Assembly: GCA_017394925.1 (NCBI GenBank)
Contig: JAFPWQ010000298.1
Span: 1-7,890, forward strand
From: Synergistaceae bacterium
GTDB lineage: Bacteria > Synergistota > Synergistia > Synergistales > Aminobacteriaceae
Direction: 5' to 3'
DNA length: 7,890 nucleotides
A program made the translations under genes and the position numbers. Position 1 is the stretch's first letter; the number at the start of each line of letters is the position of its first letter. The notes below the pieces were generated by a model, which saw only the letters and a list, made by a program, of their open reading frames with translations, was not told the origin of the DNA and did not search any database. Of the stretch, positions 6,595 to 7,890 are shown piece after piece.

Positions 6595-6623
6595 AGTATA
6601 GCGCGTTGGAAAATTTTTGTGAT
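6595..6623 (-). promoter_or_regulatory. candidate hisS promoter
   Basis: On the minus strand TATACT (6600-6595) forms a good -10. ATCACA (6623-6618) stands 17 bases upstream as a moderate -35 (4 of 6 consensus bases). Transcription would begin near 6588 and give a leader of under 40 bases. Such a leader is too short for a T-box or other aminoacyl-tRNA sensing riboswitch. The site is assigned by eye. Confidence 0.4.
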
Positions 6624-6657
6624 TTATGATTTGGATTTTGATTTGTGAATTTGATTC
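6620..6657 (+). repeat. short tandem-like repeat of TGATTT units
   Basis: Six near-copies of TGATTT begin at 6620, 6627, 6633, 6639, 6646 and 6652, that is every 6 or 7 bases (variants GGATTT, TGAATT, TGATTC). They lie between the hisS promoter candidate and the ribosome binding site of the EpsG-like gene. They may be a protein-binding array, an unwinding or slippage-prone tract, or simply AT-rich drift. Confidence 0.45.
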
Positions 6658-6660
6658 TTC

Positions 6661-6666
6661 AGGAGG
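6661..6666 (+). promoter_or_regulatory. ribosome binding site fixing a GTG start
   Basis: AGGAGG at 6661-6666 lies 9 bases before the GTG at 6676. This supports GTG as start over the in-frame GTG codons at 6688 and 6691 and the ATG at 6697, all of which are too far away. No convincing plus-strand -35/-10 pair was found upstream. A TATAAT at 6585-6590 lacks a well-spaced -35. Confidence 0.75.
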
Positions 6667-6675
6667 ATTTTTGTT

Positions 6676-7767
6676 GTGATATATATCGTGGTGTTTATGT
6701 CTTCGATATTTTTTGCCTGGCTGGCTGAACGTTCAAAGGACAAAGGTATCATTATTTTGTGTTCAGTCATAAGTATTTTGATTCCTTCTATTCTTGGGGG
6801 ATTGAGAGCTCACGGTGTAGGTGTTGATACCATAGTTTATGGGAGAAATACCGCTTTACAGGCTTTGAATTCGCCGAATCTTGCATATTTTGTAGAGAAT
6901 AATAGAACCGAACTTGGCTACAAGATTTTAACGTTTTACGTTATGAAAACCTTAGAACATGAAAACTGGTGCTATTTTTTCTATCAGCTCATTACAAATG
7001 CATGTGTATATATTGGTTTATGGAAGCATAGAAAAATTGCCCCTATTACTTTGTCGTTGTTTGTTTTTTTTATGTTTTTTTATAACACTATATTTAGCAT
7101 TATGCGTCAGGGTATGGCTGCAGCTATAGTTTTTATGGGATTCGACAATGTAGAACATAAAAAATATATGAAGTTTACTTTATACGTAATTGTTGCTGCA
7201 TTATTTCATAAGTCAGCTGTTTTAACACTTGTAGTTATTGGAGCCATGCATTATGTGACTACTTCAAAAAATATAACTCAAAGAATTTTATGGTGTTATG
7301 CAACAATAATATTCATGATTGTGTTTAGGCCAATGATGACTTTTTTAACAAGCCAAATTTCAAGCTATGCCGGATATTTTCTGATGTCAAGACTACCTCC
7401 TGATGTTGTGGCGACTAACAGTTTTAATCAACATACTATTTTGTTTATCGGACCTTTGTTAATGTTTTCTCTTTTTTACAGTGGAGCATCGAGAGTGTTT
7501 GGTAAGGATAGCATTATATTTTATTATTATAACAACATTTTTATTCTAACTTACATTATCTTTATAAACATGCTTTCATATAGAGCACTTTTCTATTCAA
7601 TGTTCATCAGTATATTTAATTTTTCCTCTATTCCAAGCTTAGTTAAGGAAAAAAACTTAAAAGCAACGACAGCATTTATAGTAATAACGGTGTTATTAAT
7701 TTTTTGGATAAAAGCTTTTGTTTTTATAAACATAGCTGATACATGGCCGTACAGATCAATTCTATAA
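6676..7767 (+). CDS. EpsG/Wzy-like polysaccharide polymerase, integral membrane
   Basis: This very hydrophobic 363-residue protein has roughly ten predicted membrane segments. It resembles the EpsG family, which is grouped with Wzy-type polymerases that join repeat units of exopolysaccharide or O-antigen at the outer face of the cytoplasmic membrane. Family-like signatures are LRAHGVGVDTIVYG (43-56, compare R..GvGtDt..Y), TELGYKIL (78-85), IMRQGMAAAI (142-151) and ALFHKSA (175-181). A charged loop lies between the first and second helices, and a PYRSIL tail ends the protein. The start is GTG. The gene is strikingly AT-rich with many T runs: one sampled 60-base line (7021-7080) has 17 G+C, against 26 in a sampled line of fprA (2461-2520). 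This suggests horizontal acquisition. No flippase or glycosyltransferase sits directly beside it. The membrane nature is certain, and the EpsG assignment rests on motif memory. Confidence 0.78.
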   Translation: MIYIVVFMSSIFFAWLAERSKDKGIIILCSVISILIPSILGGLRAHGVGVDTIVYGRNTALQALNSPNLAYFVENNRTELGYKILTFYVMKTLEHENWCYFFYQLITNACVYIGLWKHRKIAPITLSLFVFFMFFYNTIFSIMRQGMAAAIVFMGFDNVEHKKYMKFTLYVIVAALFHKSAVLTLVVIGAMHYVTTSKNITQRILWCYATIIFMIVFRPMMTFLTSQISSYAGYFLMSRLPPDVVATNSFNQHTILFIGPLLMFSLFYSGASRVFGKDSIIFYYYNNIFILTYIIFINMLSYRALFYSMFISIFNFSSIPSLVKEKNLKATTAFIVITVLLIFWIKAFVFINIADTWPYRSIL

Positions 7768-7796
7768 CCTCATAACAGAAAGGATGATTGCTATCA

Positions 7797-7890
7797 ATGC
7801 ATGATATGTTTTTCACCCAGCGAAAACGGTTCGGTGAAATCCTTCGGGAATACGACATGATAAGTCAGGATCAGCTCGACAACGCACTGA
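7797..7890 (+). CDS. GspE/PilB-type N-terminal domain protein, cut by window end
   Basis: Only the first 31 residues are visible. The segment KRFGEILREYDMISQDQLDN (residues 10-29) matches the start of the N-terminal domain found in type II secretion and type IV pilus assembly ATPases (GspE, PilB, MshE), where the pattern is RLGEiL...glI...qL..AL. A weak site AAAGGA (7779-7784) lies 12 bases before the ATG at 7797. An in-frame TGA at 7785-7787 bounds the start, and the ATG at 7806 is an alternative. The gene follows the EpsG-like gene by 29 bases with no terminator between, so read-through is possible. The ATPase itself is outside the window. The same domain also occurs in other proteins, so the full function is inferred. 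Confidence 0.6.
   Translation, partial: MHDMFFTQRKRFGEILREYDMISQDQLDNAL

Noticed and set aside
6551..6600. T-box or other riboswitch upstream of hisS
   Set aside because: The candidate promoter leaves a leader of under 40 bases, without specifier or antiterminator elements.
1..7890. CRISPR array, tRNA, rRNA, transposase or integrase
   Set aside because: No long regularly spaced repeats, cloverleaf-type elements or recombinase motifs were seen on either strand.

Overview
The window comes from a bacterial chromosome, probably a strict or near-strict anaerobe. It carries an A-type flavodiiron protein, a YqhD/BdhA-like iron-containing alcohol dehydrogenase, and a histidyl-tRNA synthetase with four cysteine pairs of a kind I associate with anaerobic Firmicutes and Synergistota. 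Strong AGGAGG-type Shine-Dalgarno sites precede several genes. The lineage cannot be fixed from the sequence. Synergistota or a clostridial Firmicute would fit, and this is inference only.

Layout: (1) 1-622, + strand, the 3' bulk of rsmG (16S rRNA m7G methyltransferase), cut by the window edge, followed at 628-909 by a small two-helix membrane protein of unknown role. (2) 906-2072, - strand, an iron-containing alcohol dehydrogenase that shares its stop-codon bases with the small protein. (3) 2073-2188, a compact divergent promoter region. (4) 2189-4232, + strand, a flavodiiron protein (fprA) overlapping a spermidine synthase (speE) by 8 bases. (5) 4252-4323, a hairpin that buries a strong Shine-Dalgarno, followed by tiny overlapping reading frames. 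(6) 4302-5252, + strand, a capsule-type glycosyltransferase. (7) 5259-5292, an intrinsic terminator between convergent genes. (8) 5294-6550, - strand, hisS. (9) 6551-6675, a divergent intergenic region with a TGATTT-like short repeat. (10) 6676-7767, + strand, an EpsG/Wzy-like polysaccharide polymerase, clearly AT-rich. (11) 7797 to the end, the start of a GspE/PilB-type N-terminal domain.

The genes fall into three themes: housekeeping (rsmG, hisS, speE), anaerobic redox and oxygen defence (the divergent adh and fprA), and two isolated surface-polysaccharide genes on either side of hisS. The polysaccharide genes are more AT-rich than their neighbours and look like later additions to a housekeeping backbone. 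I see no CRISPR array, tRNA, rRNA, transposase or integrase. No clearly new multi-gene system is evident. The most unusual structure is the leader of the glycosyltransferase gene, where a 12-bp stem hides the ribosome binding site and two mini reading frames lead into the gene through ATGA overlaps.
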